DNA of 64,000 nt from Mermis nigrescens (GCA_036768485.1 JAVLUZ010000169.1:1353314-1417313), one strand, 5' to 3'. Numbered from the stretch's first letter, positions 18,413 to 29,370 are shown. Numbers and translations: made by a program. The notes: generated from the letters alone by a model not told the origin.

Positions 18413-19437
18413 TCATAATTTGATTAGTTGACTAACCCAACTATTAAATTTTTCAGGAAAACCGCGCCATTTAACTAAATATTCCGTTTTTCTTCCTTTT
18501 TTGCGAGTGTTTAAAACTTTTTCTACTACGTAAACTTCATCGATAATGTTAACTTTTTGTAGTTCTGGCTCATAGAATACGCCTTCTAATTTCTCACCCA
18601 TCTGATCCTTTAGTGTGTAAACGGGGGATTGCGTTTAAGTTTTTTATCTATTACGAACGTTTCTTCACTCCAGTTAGGCTCGTAACCCTTTTCAAAAGTT
18701 CTCTTAACCTTACTTATGCGAACTTTATCTCCTACATTAAATTTAAAAATTACGTTTTTATTGTCAATTTTGAATACTTTTCGTAAAATTTGAGACTCGT
18801 TGTTAATATTAACGTTGGCCGGTTCGATGCCTATTGTACGATGTTTTGTATTATTGTAACCTTCAATCAGATCATCCAAAATATTAATGTACCTATATGT
18901 GTTATGTTTCGTAAAATAGCGCCACATGCGTTCTTTCAAAGTGCGGTTAAAACGCTCGACTACGCATGCCTTGAGCTCACTGTTTGTTGTGAAGAAATCA
19001 ATATCATTTTCTTTCAAAAAGGCTTGAAATTGTTTATTTAAAAATTCTGTGCCTGCGTCACTCTGCACCTTTTCTGGTTTTCGACCTTTATCCAAAATGA
19101 GTTTGAAAGCATTGAGAATCGATGCCGCGCTCTTATTTTTTACGGGTATACTCCATGCATACTTGCTAAACACGTCTATACAGTTTAAGAGAAAAACATA
19201 ACCGTCATTATGCTTTCTCAGTGATTGCAAGTCTACTAAATCTATAGCCCATTGCTCATCTATCCTGGAAACTATAACTTTATTGCGCACATATTTTCTT
19301 CTCGCCGGTTTATGTAAAGTGTAGGTTGGTTGGGTTTCAAGCCAATTTATCACCTCCTTTTTAGGTAGTTTTGTATGTGTTTTCAGAGGCTCGACCCCCG
19401 TATACCCTGTTTGAGGATCGTAATAATTTTTTTCCAT
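18413..19437 (-). pseudogene. Retroviral-type integrase with C-terminal chromodomain, one frame break
   Basis: Inserts the element, generating the 6-bp duplications. The catalytic core (18610-19437) shows D66 in EQWAIDLVD, D127 in VQSDAGTEF and E161 in VVERFNRTLKERM, the DDE triad of Polinton integrases (YFDV..S-type core LLNCIDVFSKYAWS at 83-96). A C-terminal SH3-like part (FNVGDKVRISKV) follows. A chromodomain with EVYVVEKVLNTR and YLVKWRGFPEKFNSW lies in another frame at 18413-18601. The shift is at the five-G (C on the coding strand) run 18623-18627. The chromodomain probably guides target choice through histone marks. The decayed Polinton 2 keeps only the chromodomain. Confidence 0.88.
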
Positions 19438-19440
19438 ACT

Positions 19441-19860
19441 TCAATAAAAATATAATGCATTTTTGCCTTTTGCTACCGTGCAGAAAATATTAGTACACTT
19501 TTTGTAAAATTTGACTACAATTTTTAATTTTTTGTTTCTAGAAATTTTTAAAATACAATCATCACATTTAACAGCAAAGCTTATATCGTCACGTTTTGGC
19601 TGAGGTCCTTCCGAATAATAGTACAACATGTACTTATCTTTCTTGATAACGTTAATTTCACTTGAGCATTTCTCACAGAGTAAAAATGAAAAACTTGGAG
19701 ACTTTTTACCTATCTTTAAAACGCACTGTTTACAACCAGGTTCGAAAAATCTACACCATCTCCGTTGAAAACATGGTTTCTTATGCAGAAAATTACAAAT
19801 CTCGTAGTGGTATTTCGATTTGGGCTTCATCGAACACTGCAGACAATCGCCGAGATCCAT
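19441..19860 (-). CDS. Cys-rich protein, unknown function
   Basis: 139 residues, intact, starting MDLGDCLQC. Contains many Cys in CxxC-like pairs (CLQC; CKQC; CEKC; CDDC) between basic stretches, suggesting two or more zinc sites. No family recognised. It overlaps the 3' end of the TM gene by ~68 bp and ends 3 bp before the integrase ATG, so all three may share one transcript. Absent from the truncated Polinton 2. Confidence 0.6.
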   Translation of the reverse strand: MDLGDCLQCSMKPKSKYHYEICNFLHKKPCFQRRWCRFFEPGCKQCVLKIGKKSPSFSFLLCEKCSSEINVIKKDKYMLYYYSEGPQPKRDDISFAVKCDDCILKISRNKKLKIVVKFYKKCTNIFCTVAKGKNALYFY

Positions 19861-20029
19861 TTCTACTAGAGCTCAAGCTACGTAAACCACTATAAAATTT
19901 TTTAATTTGTTTCTTCAAAAGCTTGCACAAAACTAAAATTGATAGAACAATTATGAGAACAATACAACCCAAAATTTCGTTATAAATAGGTTGTAAGTGA
20001 TTTCTATTTATGCAGGTACCATTTAACAT
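19793..20029 (-). CDS. Small single-pass membrane protein
   Basis: 78 residues: a short polar N-terminus with two Cys, one TM helix ILGCIVLIIVLSILVLC (about 19-35), then a Lys-rich, Ser/Arg-rich tail (LLKKQIKKFYSG; SLSSSRNGSRR). Positive charges after the helix suggest N-out/C-in. Function unknown; small envelope-like or pore-like proteins occur in virus-like elements but nothing supports that specifically. A TATATAAG box lies 30-37 bp upstream. Confidence 0.6.
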   Translation of the reverse strand: MLNGTCINRNHLQPIYNEILGCIVLIIVLSILVLCKLLKKQIKKFYSGLRSLSSSRNGSRRLSAVFDEAQIEIPLRDL

Positions 20030-20058
20030 TTTTGATAGCTAATGAATGTTTTAACTAG

Positions 20059-20066
20059 CTTATATA
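20059..20066 (-). promoter_or_regulatory. TATA box (TATATAAG) of the TM gene
   Basis: 30-37 bp before the ATG at 20029 and 9 bp from the 3' end of HDV-like ribozyme A. Confidence 0.68.
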
Positions 20067-20075
20067 AATGTTGTA

Positions 20076-20144
20076 ACATGCCTCTCCGCCACTGCAAATG
20101 CAGTGCCCGGTGCCAGGACGGGGACCTGAGCATGTATCGGCACC
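20076..20144 (-). ncRNA. HDV-like self-cleaving ribozyme A
   Basis: Minus strand, 5' to 3': P1 GGUGCC, J1/2 GAU, P2 ACAUGC, J2/3 UC, P3 AGG, L3 UCCCCGU, P3' CCU, P1' GGCACC, junction GGG, P4 CACUGCA-UU-UGCAGUG, J4/2 GCGGAGAG, P2' GCAUGU. All 69 nt fall into the HDV order with every helix perfect. Compared with ribozyme B, P1, P2, P3 and P4 all differ in sequence yet stay paired, which is compensatory change. J4/2 again is GC-N-GAGAG. It lies downstream of polB, after an A8 tract, and ends 9 bp before the TM gene's TATA box. Predicted cleavage is near 20144-20145. Confidence 0.87.
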
Positions 20145-20274
20145 ATATTTTTTTTAATCAAAATTAGACCACCCGTGTTTCGACTACCCACCGGCACTTG
20201 CTCTTTTCAGGGAGATCCGGCAGGCAGGCGAGAACAAAACAAAATAGTAACCATGACCGCCATATGAACAAAAC
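20145..20274 (-). other. polB 3' region with A8 tract before ribozyme A
   Basis: No coding potential. On the coding strand GATTAAAAAAAATAT leads straight into P1 of ribozyme A; ATTAAA is a variant poly(A) signal. The rest is GC-richer than its surroundings. Confidence 0.5.
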
Positions 20275-20440
20275 AAAATGACGTCTTGTCCAGTCACGCT
20301 GTTTTTCAAGACAGGTACTGGCCAGAGGAACGAAATAAACAAAAAGATTAACTAAGCAAAATGACGTCTTGTCCGGTCACACCGTTTTTCGGACGGGCAC
20401 CGGCCAGAGGAACGAAATAAACAAAAAATGACGGTCAGAG
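20275..20440 (-). repeat. Two tandem 83-bp stem-loop units in the polB 3' region
   Basis: Units at 20275-20357 and 20358-20440 share AAAATGACGTCTTGTCC and CCAGAGGAACGAAATAAAC. Each folds (minus strand) into an outer stem, CCAGU/ACUGG in unit 1 and CCGGU/ACCGG in unit 2, and an inner stem, CUGU/ACAG and CCGU/ACGG. Both differences are compensated on the other side of the stem, so an RNA structure is being kept. No known ribozyme class fits. Confidence 0.65.
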
Positions 20441-20493
20441 GGTTGAATAATAAAATAAGGCACGGGGATAAGCAAAATGCAAGCAGAAAAGGA

Positions 20494-23400
20494 CTAATAG
20501 CCATAGGGCACGGTAGAATAATCAGGCTGTACAATACGCTTATTATATACAATTTTGTACTTTTTAGACGCATTTCCGGTCACTATCGTATGATCAGGCA
20601 GACGGCGAATCTGAGGAAAATATACAGTTTTTTCTACGATATTATTTTGCTGTACAAACATTTTGACCATTTTTAATAACGAGTGGAAATTAATTTTTGT
20701 GGCAGTCACTGACGATAATGTGAACCCGCGCACTTTTATATGGTAATAATATTTATTGTCTTTTGCTGAACGTACTTTATATGCATAATTTTTTGGGCCG
20801 CCACTTACGAATTCTTCAATGTAGCTGCCTTCGCCATATTCTTTTAATTCGTTAGTCATATTTCCTAAATATGACCCTATAGGCACCTGATACTCGCATT
20901 TCCCCAATGTGCTTTTAAAAATAACACTGTCTGTGTCAAAATATAATACACGTTCGCCTAGCTTTTCCAAATGCTCATACAATCTGAGTCGCGCTTGTGA
21001 TGTTGTATAAGCCGCGAGCACGGGATTTGTATTCCCCATCACCTCTGCAAATTCGTCCTCCTTTGCATGCGTGACGGCCATTAAATTTTCGTTAATTGCG
21101 TTAATTGAGTATATTACATTTGAAGCGTCAAAAATTAAATCAAAATATGGGGCTGGATCGGTGAAAAAGGACACTTTTGACATGTTATTCCGCTGCCCAA
21201 ACTTTCCCCAGAACGAATTTAACATTAACTTTGCGAGAGCGCGCATACCGCCGTTTTTCGTAATTTTTGTTGCGTCAAGCTCGATTCCTTCGTTGTCTTT
21301 GTACTCTTGAACGTATCTTTCCTTATCTTCATCGGATTTTACCCATGTAGGCCATCCGTCCGATTCCTGTTTTAATTTCATAAATTTATTTATGTACGAC
21401 GTAAAAAGGCCACCATTTGGGTTGTTTATTTTATCATATTGCTCTGTTTTTTCGTAGTGCCAAATTTCAAATATTTCCATTATTTTGTACCCCAGTTCTA
21501 GCGCTTTGTACACTTCGAGCGTCACCCATGCACCCACTATTGCACGTTCTTCATCACTGTGTTCGCATTTTGTTGTTTGATGCGTTTCAGTGCACATTCT
21601 GCACAACGGAAAATATAATTTTTCGCCAAATCTATAGGGCAGTAGTGGGTGGTACAAATTCCTGGGTGGGAGAATTTTCGCTTTAATTAAGCCTTGATAT
21701 GGCCTACTGTTCACTGTCATTTCCGAAAAATTTTCCGTAAAAATTTGCGGGTGGCCGATAGGGTACAAGCCGTATTTATTTACGGTCGGGTATAGGCTGC
21801 ATATATCCGTGTACCTTATGTGCTCTAACGGTTCGCCATTTTCATTGCGTTTTATTTTTTCATACAGCTTTATTGCATTCGTCCGTCCCCCATAAAACGC
21901 TTCTCTGGGGTCAAGTGGGTCAACAATCTTTATCGAATCAAAAAATTGTTTCATGTCTTTATTTGCTTTTAATTGCTGACGCAATTCACACTCCCAGAGT
22001 TCTATTACAGCGTAACCCATTGTTTCAATTGCTTTACGCCGTCTTACAGTATTTTGAAACGCTTCTTCCGCCGATGTTATTTGATCTGCCGTCATTTGCG
22101 TTCTTTTTTCATGCATTTCGGGCACCCGTGCCAAAAGCATCCATTGAACTCATATACTGTATTACCTTAGATTCCGTCCACGCGATAATTGCCCACTTTT
22201 TGTTCACCCATATTGCGTGCATGCCTGATGTTGATTTTATAAGTTTCGCTCAACCATTTAAGCCATTTTATCGCTGTTATCGAATGCTTTTCCATTCGCC
22301 TATACCCTCCGTGCGGTACTATGCCTATTGTTTTTGGTTTTAGATAAGTTGACCGAAAAACTTTATTGCACGCGCTCGCTATGGTTAACGAGCACTCAAA
22401 CGGATCCATTCCGGTTTCCGCTAAAAATAGATTGCGAAATTTTATACAGCATCGCCTCAAAATGTCAACGTCAGACTCGCAGTAAGCAAAAAGTTCCGAC
22501 TTGAAATTAAAAATTTTGCCCTTTTGTTCAGCGTACCATTTTTGAAATATTTCTTTGTTTTTCTGACTCATTGTAGCCGGAGAATAGTACCAAGCATCCG
22601 GCCATTCACCCACATAATTTTCGTTAGCCTTTGTATTGAATAGATGTGGGAAAAAACCCTTTCTCAATTCGGGTTCGTCGAATGTTTTAGGTAGAGCAGC
22701 TAGGGCCATGGGCAGAAAATTGAATGAATCGATTAATTTTACTGACCCAGCACTCAGGCTCATGATTTCCAAGCCTTTAGTGATAATGGTGGGCGCAACG
22801 GCTTGCTTGAAAAGATATTTCAAAATAAAATGTTCGTCGAAACCTTTAGCGTTATGGGCGATTGCTATAGTATTTTCAAGACCAAAAAGGAAATCGCAAA
22901 ATGCATCTGTACAATTTTCGCCATAAAATATGCGCCGATTCTCACCGCATTTATCGCATTGTCCTAGCGGTTTTGCCATGCAATCTGTACAAACAATATG
23001 CGCTATACACAAATTGGGTTCATGCTCCAGCCTTGAATTTCCGCAGGTCTTTTTCTTGTCTCGTTTCAAAGTCAAAAAACACGTATTTAGTCTTTTTCTT
23101 TTTCATCTTTTCCTTCGGAAACGACTTGCATATAACATTTATGATCAACCGTAGGCGCATCAGATTTACACGTTTTACAATAAAAATGACCACATTTATG
23201 TTTCCGTATTTTATCTATTCTATTTACATGCCGACCGCAATTTTTACAGAGCATCTTTTGGCTTACAAATTGACTGCTGGTTTTTTCCGACTTTTTTTAT
23301 GATTTTCAAAGCACCTTTGTCCTCTAAATAGGCGATTACAATCACTACATTCAGTGAGAACCACGTTTGGGCATACAGGACCGTAACAACACGGACACAC

Positions 23401-24404
23401 TTTAGAACAACGGTGTTCATCCTTGTTATTGTATCCTTTGTTACATGCTTCACAAAAATAGCTGCGATTCATGAAACTGGCCATACTTCCAATAACGTCA
23501 AAATGATTATTGTTATGATACAAATTTACAACTTTCTCTGCGGGCGGCCCCTCAAAAACTATGGCGTTACAAAAATCGGCACTAAATACTTTAGTTTGAA
23601 AATGTGGCATTGCAGCCTGCAATGCCTGCAGCTCCGGTATACCGCAAGGGCCTATATGATCTTGAAGTCCTGCGAGATTCATCAACTCCTTTGCACTATT
23701 TCGCTGCATCGTGTACCGATATGCGTCACCCATGCACATATGTTTATATTTAGATTTAAGAGTTTTATCATTAGGGTTTTCCATGTGCAAGGCTCGTGCT
23801 TTTGCTACTACTATTGCTCTTGGCAAACATAAATTATCATTGTTCTTAATTTTTACAAAGCATTGTTTTGCCTTCATTTCTTTCTCTAAATTAATAAATC
23901 TTCGTTTATGATAGCCAGAACCAGTAGGGGGATTGACTTGTACTATTTTTATTCGCGTTTCCTGTTGTTCAAGTTGCACTTCCTCATTTGACTGCAAAAT
24001 GCGCTCGATTGTATGTAAAATTTGCTCGCCATTTATTTGCTCGCCTTTTCGGAAAGGCACGATCGCTGGCTTTTTTAGTGTTGGATGTGTAATTTGTAGG
24101 CCCACCATGTCATTCGTGCTCGTCCTATCCAAAATCTGTGTGATTGCGCTGTCAAAAATTTCGGCCAAATTTTTTCTAAGTCGAGGCGATCCAAGTTCTT
24201 GAAGTTCAGCGTGTATGCGCGTCCTTCGGTGTTGAACCGTTTTATTTTCTGCGTTTCTGGCTCGCTCAGCTCATAAAATTCCTCTGGCGGGTACCACTCG
24301 TCCACAACTTCCAAACTGTCCTCCCACTCCTCCCGCATTTCTTCGTCCGTTTCGTACCAAACGTCTTGTGTTGAAAGTTCTTCCATTTCGATGTCAGAAT
24401 CCAT
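20494..24404 (-). pseudogene. Protein-primed type DNA polymerase B, several frame breaks
   Basis: Replicates the element. Reading from the ATG at 24404: an acidic N-terminus; a domain at 23263-24168 with NDNLCLPRAIVVA and a distal NHFDVI, which resembles the Cys and His motifs of OTU-type proteases; Cys/His clusters; the 3'-5' exonuclease (HNAKGFDEHFIL and YCESDVDIL on 22167-23075; the first exo motif lies in another frame around 23070-23090); and the polymerase (20494-22140) with motif A YTDICSLYPTV, motif B KLMLNSFWGKFG and motif C YFDTDSVIF. Frame shifts fall in runs at 24170-24175, 23281-23286, 23050-23054 and 22104-22109, plus one in-frame TAA at 22167-22169. The polymerase core itself is uninterrupted. 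A TATAAAAG box lies upstream and the 3' region has structured RNA. Confidence 0.92.
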
Positions 24405-24494
24405 TTTCAATCAGAAAACAATTTCAGAGCAGAACTTCAGAAGTTGAAAAGAATTGAAGATTTTAGAGAATGATTTTTTCTTGCCCGTTTCCTC

Positions 24495-24502
24495 CTTTTA
24501 TA
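24495..24502 (-). promoter_or_regulatory. TATA box (TATAAAAG) of polB
   Basis: About 91-98 bp before the ATG at 24404, the only clear box between the right terminal repeat and polB. Confidence 0.62.
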
Positions 24503-24599
24503 GTTTCGAGATAGCAGTAGTGATAACTGGTAAAAACCGGAAATTCTTGGACTTTGGACTTTGTCACGTGCTTTTATGAGTCATCATCTGCGCTAGAGT

Positions 24600-25219
24600 C
24601 CGACGCTTAAAATAGAACACTCGAGTTCGGATGGCCCGAAATTCGGCGCTTCGTGCCAAGCTTAAAATAGAACAATCGAGTTCAGATGGCCCGAAATTCG
24701 GCGCTTCGTGCCATGTTTTAAATAGAACGCTCGAGTTCGGCGGTTCACGCTATGCTTAAAATAGAACGTCCGAAATTCGGCGGCTCACGCCTATACTTTC
24801 GTGCTTTATTGTGTAGTAGTATGGTCCGAAATTCGGCGCTTCGTGCCATGTTTTAAATAGAACGCTCGAGTTCGGCGGTTCACGCTATGCTTAAAATAGA
24901 ACGTCCGAAATTCGGCGGTTTACGCCTATACTTTCGTGCTTTATTGTGTAGTAGTATGGTCCGAAATTCGGCGCTTCGTGCCATGTTTTAAATAGAACGC
25001 TCGAGTTCGGCGGTTCCGCTATGCTTAAAATAGAACGTCCGAAATTCGGCGCTCCACGCCTATACTTTCGTGCTTTATTGTGTAGTACGGCCCCATTGTA
25101 GGCACTTTTGCGAACTTCTCGCCTATACTTTCCGAGCCTCTATGCTTAAGCATATGCTATATGCTTAAGCACGGCTGTATCTTAACCATTGTAGAGCTGG
25201 TTGGGCCGGGAGTACTACT
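24600..25219. repeat. Polinton 1 right terminal inverted repeat with 135-bp tandem units
   Basis: The outer ~140 bp are complementary to the left terminus. The inner part contains near-identical units starting GGTCCGAAATTCGGCGCTTC at 24823 and 24958 (period 135 bp) with a third, less complete one before them. Each has several CCGAAATTCGGCG palindromes and AAATAGAACG spacers. The left terminus has fewer such units. These may bind a terminal protein, integrase or other element factor. Confidence 0.75.
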
Positions 25220-25396
25220 ATTGTGAATTATCGAGGATGTAAAACGAGGGGACTAGGAAAAATCTCCCTATGTTATATGCCAAGCATCGCAAAATATGTA
25301 AAAAAATCAGACTCTCTCTAAACAATGCAAAAAATCTAAGTATATTCTGCGGTCTGAAAAAACGTTTTATTTTAAAATGATTTTTTCTGATTGACA

Positions 25397-26548
25397 TCTA
25401 TAATATTAATTTCGAGTTGTGTGTGTGTGTGTGTCTGTGAGGCAAAAAAGTTTTTACTGGATAATTTTGTGATACTTATTTTTTCACTCAATGGGTATTC
25501 TCGGGCGCTAATTACGATTTTTTGATTAAAATGGCTCGATCGGACTCCTGAAACCCGGAAACTACGGATTTATGTAAAAGGTTTTGGTACCTCTAGCCGC
25601 TTATGCAATTGCCGCAGGGTAAAATTTTAAAGCCACCCTAGATGAACTTTTTATGCGCTATCGACTGGTGTAAACCACTTTACACTACAGTGTAAACTGA
25701 AGTGATGCCATAAGAAAAACGTGATTTACAAGTGTATTTTATCAAATAACTCAAATCGCAGCGGATAAATTTTTTTGAAGTTTTCACCAATTATTGGATA
25801 TCTTATGACTGACATTACTGTAGAATTTGAAGAAAATTCACGGATTGGTTTCTGAGATACGGGAGCCCAAAGGTACCCTTTGCATAGCGTAAAATTTAGG
25901 TTTTTGTCTTTTTGCAGAAGCACAGATTGACTGTTGCTTCCAAAATTTGGCCCCTGGGGTTTCGGGGACCGCTGATTCCATATTCGCTACTTTAAATATA
26001 TGATCTGGCATTATAAAACATGTATGAGACGGGCTGAAAGGAAATCACGTACGGGTACTTATAAACATGATTAATCACTGAAAAAGAGCTTGCACTAAGT
26101 CAAAATTTTTGACCTTGTAAACCAGCGCGCGTGAAATTTAATGCGAAGCAATCGAAAGCAGCAAACATGCGGCTTTCGAAAATAAAAATCCAAATGTTTT
26201 TGCTTCTAGCGGCTAATTTAATATGCAACTTTTTGCATTTGTTTACAATGAGGGCAAAGTTGAACATTGTACGCAGTTTTGCCGTTGAGTTGCCTCATAA
26301 ACGGAAGAACGAGGCAAAAGAAGACAGAGCAAAATGGAATGAGTCGTTGCTTAATGGAAAGCACTCACAAAATGCACATAAAATAATAATTGAATTAGGT
26401 ACCACTATAAATCTTGATCCTTCTATGAACAATTCGCAAATGACCATAAACAATATGTACTGTAATTTTTATTCAATCGAGCAATAAATGTGAATTTAGC
26501 CATCTAAATACCTAGATGCAATGATGACAGCTGTTCAAGAATAATACA
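25397..26548 (+). mobile_element. Helitron-like copy H1
   Basis: Starts TCTATAATATTAATTTCGAG directly after an A (25396), at the A/T insertion site shown by the empty repeat R copy. A GT microsatellite follows. No 3' hairpin is seen before the next copy starts, so its end is lost or displaced. No Rep/helicase coding, so non-autonomous. Confidence 0.75.
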
Positions 26549-27849
26549 TCTATAATATTAATTTCGAGTTGTCTGTCCGTGTGTGTGTGTGTGTGTGTGT
26601 CCGAGAAAAAAGTTTTTACTGTATAATCGAGTGATCCTCATATTTTGACTCGCCCCTGATTAAGAATTTTTGATCAAAATGGCTCCATCTGGCTCCTGAA
26701 GCCCCAGGAAACGACGGATTACAATAAAAAGTTTTGGCGGCTCTTGCGGCTTAGGAAATTGCTATGGGGCAAATTTGTTATGCAACTCTAGAACTTTTAA
26801 TGCGCTATAGACTGGTGTAAACTACTTTACACTGCAGTGTAAGCTGACGAAAAACCGTAAGAAAAACTTAACTACATTTTTCCAAATATTTCGAATCGCA
26901 GCGGATAAATTATATTTACATTTAGACTGTTTGTTTATAATGTTATGGCTGACCTTTACTGTAGAATTTGAAGAAAATTCACGGATTGGTTTTTGAGAAA
27001 CAGTAGCCCAAACAATTTAGGCTTTTTGCAAAGCACACCTTGGATGTCACTTTCAAAATTTGGCCCCAGAGCTTTCTTGGACCTCTGATTCCGAATTTAC
27101 TACTCAAAATGCGCGATCTGGCGCCATAAAGCACATAGGGGACGGGTTAACAGGAAATTACGAAGGGTTCTAACAAAGATGATTAATCATTGAGATCGAG
27201 CTCGAAGCAAGCCAAAATATCAAATTATGAATACTATTCTTGATGGTGCAAACTAGCATGCGTGCAATTTGATGCAAACCAACCGAAAGAAGCAAACGCG
27301 CGGCTTTAAAAGATGCTAATGCAAATTCGAATATTTCTGTATCTAGCGGCTTATTTTGCATTTTTGCATTTGTTTACAATGAGGACAAATTTTTATGCGC
27401 AGGTTACAAAATGCTCTCTAATTGTCGTGCGGGCAGAAAAAAGCAGCAAGAAACATTAATAAGTAAGCAAGGTAAAATCAGTCGTTCTTAAGTGATCAAA
27501 GAAATCTGCTTAGCTGAAATGTAGCATTTTGGTAAACATGGTGATTTACAATAATTTAATTTGTTGAGCGGAAGGCAACCATAGCTTCTTAATGATATTT
27601 TGACATATTGTTAGACTGAGACGTGCCAAACAATGTAGGTATATTAGAAACTGGGTAAAGAGAAGACAGTAAAATTTAAAAGAAATAAATAAGAACAATA
27701 TGATAACATTATAAGACAAAGACAAATAAGACCTTTCTGCATATTGGTCATCGATTATATCGATCTTTTTTGCAAATAGGGAGCGCAGCGACCCATTTGC
27801 AAAAAAGATTGCTCTAGCAAATGGGGCAGCGAAGCGCCCCATTTGCTAG
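26549..27849 (+). mobile_element. Helitron-like copy H2
   Basis: Same 20-bp 5' start, then a diverged body and a strong 3' terminal hairpin at 27814-27849 (CTAGCAAATGGGGC ... GCCCCATTTGCTAG) ending in CTAG. A second hairpin precedes it (27762-27812; CTTTTTTGCAAAT...ATTTGCAAAAAAG). Confidence 0.78.
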
Positions 27850-28769
27850 TCTATAATATTAATTTCGAGTTGTGGTGTGTGTGTGTGTGTCTGTGAGGCA
27901 AAAAAGTTTTTACTGGATAATTTTGTGATACTTATATTTTCACTCAATGGGTATTCTCGGGCGCTAATTACAATTTTTTGATCAAAATGGCTCGATCGGA
28001 CTCCTGAAACCCGGAAAGTACGGATTTATGTAAAAGGTTTTGGTAGCTCTAGCCGCTTATGCAATTGCCGCAGGGTAAAATTTTAAAGCCACCCTAGATC
28101 AACTTTTTATGCGCTATTGACTGGTGTAAACCACTTTACACTACAGTGTAAACTGATGTGAGGTCGTAAGAAAACGTGATTTACAAGTGTATTTTATCAA
28201 ATATCTCAAATCGCAGCGAAAAATTTTTTTAAAGTTTTCACCAATTCTTGTATATCTTATGACTGACCTTACTGTAGAATTTGAAGAAAATTCACGGATT
28301 GGTTTGTGAGATACGGGAGCCCAAAGGTACCCTATGCATAGCGTAAAATTTAGGTTTTTGTCTTTTTGCAGAAGCAGAGATTGACTGTTGCTTCCAAAAT
28401 TTGGCCCCTGGGGTTTCTGAGACCGCTGATTCCATATTCGCTACTTTAAATATACGATCTGGCATCATAAAACATGTATGAGACGGGCTGAAAGGAAATC
28501 ACGTACGGGTACTTATAAACATGATTAATCACTGAAAAAGAGCTTGCACCAAGTCAAAATTTTTGACCTTGTAAACCAGCGCGCGTGAAATTTAATGCGA
28601 AGCAATCGGAAGCAGCAAACATGCAGCTTTCGAAAGAAAGCAGCAAACATACGGCTTTCGAAAATACAAATCCAAATATTTTTGCTTCTAGCATCTAATT
28701 TAATATGCAACTTTTTGCATTTGTTTACAATGAGGGCAAAGTTGAACATTGTACAAAGTTGAACCCGAC

Positions 28770-28980
28770 GCTATAAGATAGGACGTGATACAACATACTC
28801 AATGCTATACAATAGGACGTAATGTAACATACCCCATGCTATACAAGAGGACGTGATATAACATACCCCATGCTATAAGATAGGACGTGATATAACATAC
28901 CCAGTGTTACAGGATAGGACGTGATATAACATACCCCATGCTACAAGATAGGACGTGATAAAGCATACCCAGTGCTATAA
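28770..28980. repeat. 34-bp minisatellite in H3
   Basis: About six imperfect units of GATAGGACGTGATATAACAT-type sequence. Absent from H1 and H2. Confidence 0.75.
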
Positions 28981-29010
28981 CACATCCTGTGCTGTAAGAT
29001 TGGTGTCCCA

Positions 29011-29370
29011 AGACATCAAAAATATGGTTTGCACCAAAAAAATCTTTAAACATCCCAAAAACATCAAAAAAATGGTTTTGACCAAAAAATATTTTAAACA
29101 CCCCAAAACATATAAAATATGGTTTTGACCAAAAAAATTTTTAAACCTCCAAAAACATCAAAAGTATGGTTTTGGACCAAAAAAAGTTTTATTAATATTC
29201 CAAAACGTTAAAAATATGGTTATGATCAAACAAAATTTCTTAACATCCCAAACCATCTAATGGTATAATTTCCAGAACATCCCAGAACATCAAAAATATG
29301 ATTTAGGATAAAGAATTCTCAGAACCTTTCTATAACGTCAGAAATATGGATTTAATCAAAGAAATGGTTG
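29011..29370. repeat. 47-48-bp minisatellite in H3
   Basis: About seven degenerate units built around ACATCAAAAATATGGTTTTG and ACCAAAAAAATTTTTAAAC. Confidence 0.7.

Larger units (their letters stand above)
11099..25219 (-). mobile_element. Polinton/Maverick 1 (14.1 kb)
   Basis: Virus-like self-synthesising transposon with protein-primed type polymerase B, retroviral-type integrase, packaging ATPase, adenain-like protease and capsid proteins, all on the minus strand. Both tips start with AG when read inward. The flanks are a perfect 6-bp duplication ATTGTG (11093-11098 and 25220-25225), as known for Polintons, and the empty site is seen in repeat R at 8390-9206. Imperfect terminal inverted repeats lie at 11099-11505 and 24600-25219. 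Coding order is polB, TM protein, Cys-rich protein, integrase, Cys-finger protein, unknown, ATPase, small virion-type proteins, major capsid, protease, minor capsid, TBP. Several genes have frame breaks, nearly all in homopolymers. Confidence 0.93.

Noticed and set aside
28770..29370. CRISPR-like array
   Set aside because: Repeats are contiguous minisatellites without unique spacers, in a eukaryotic Helitron.
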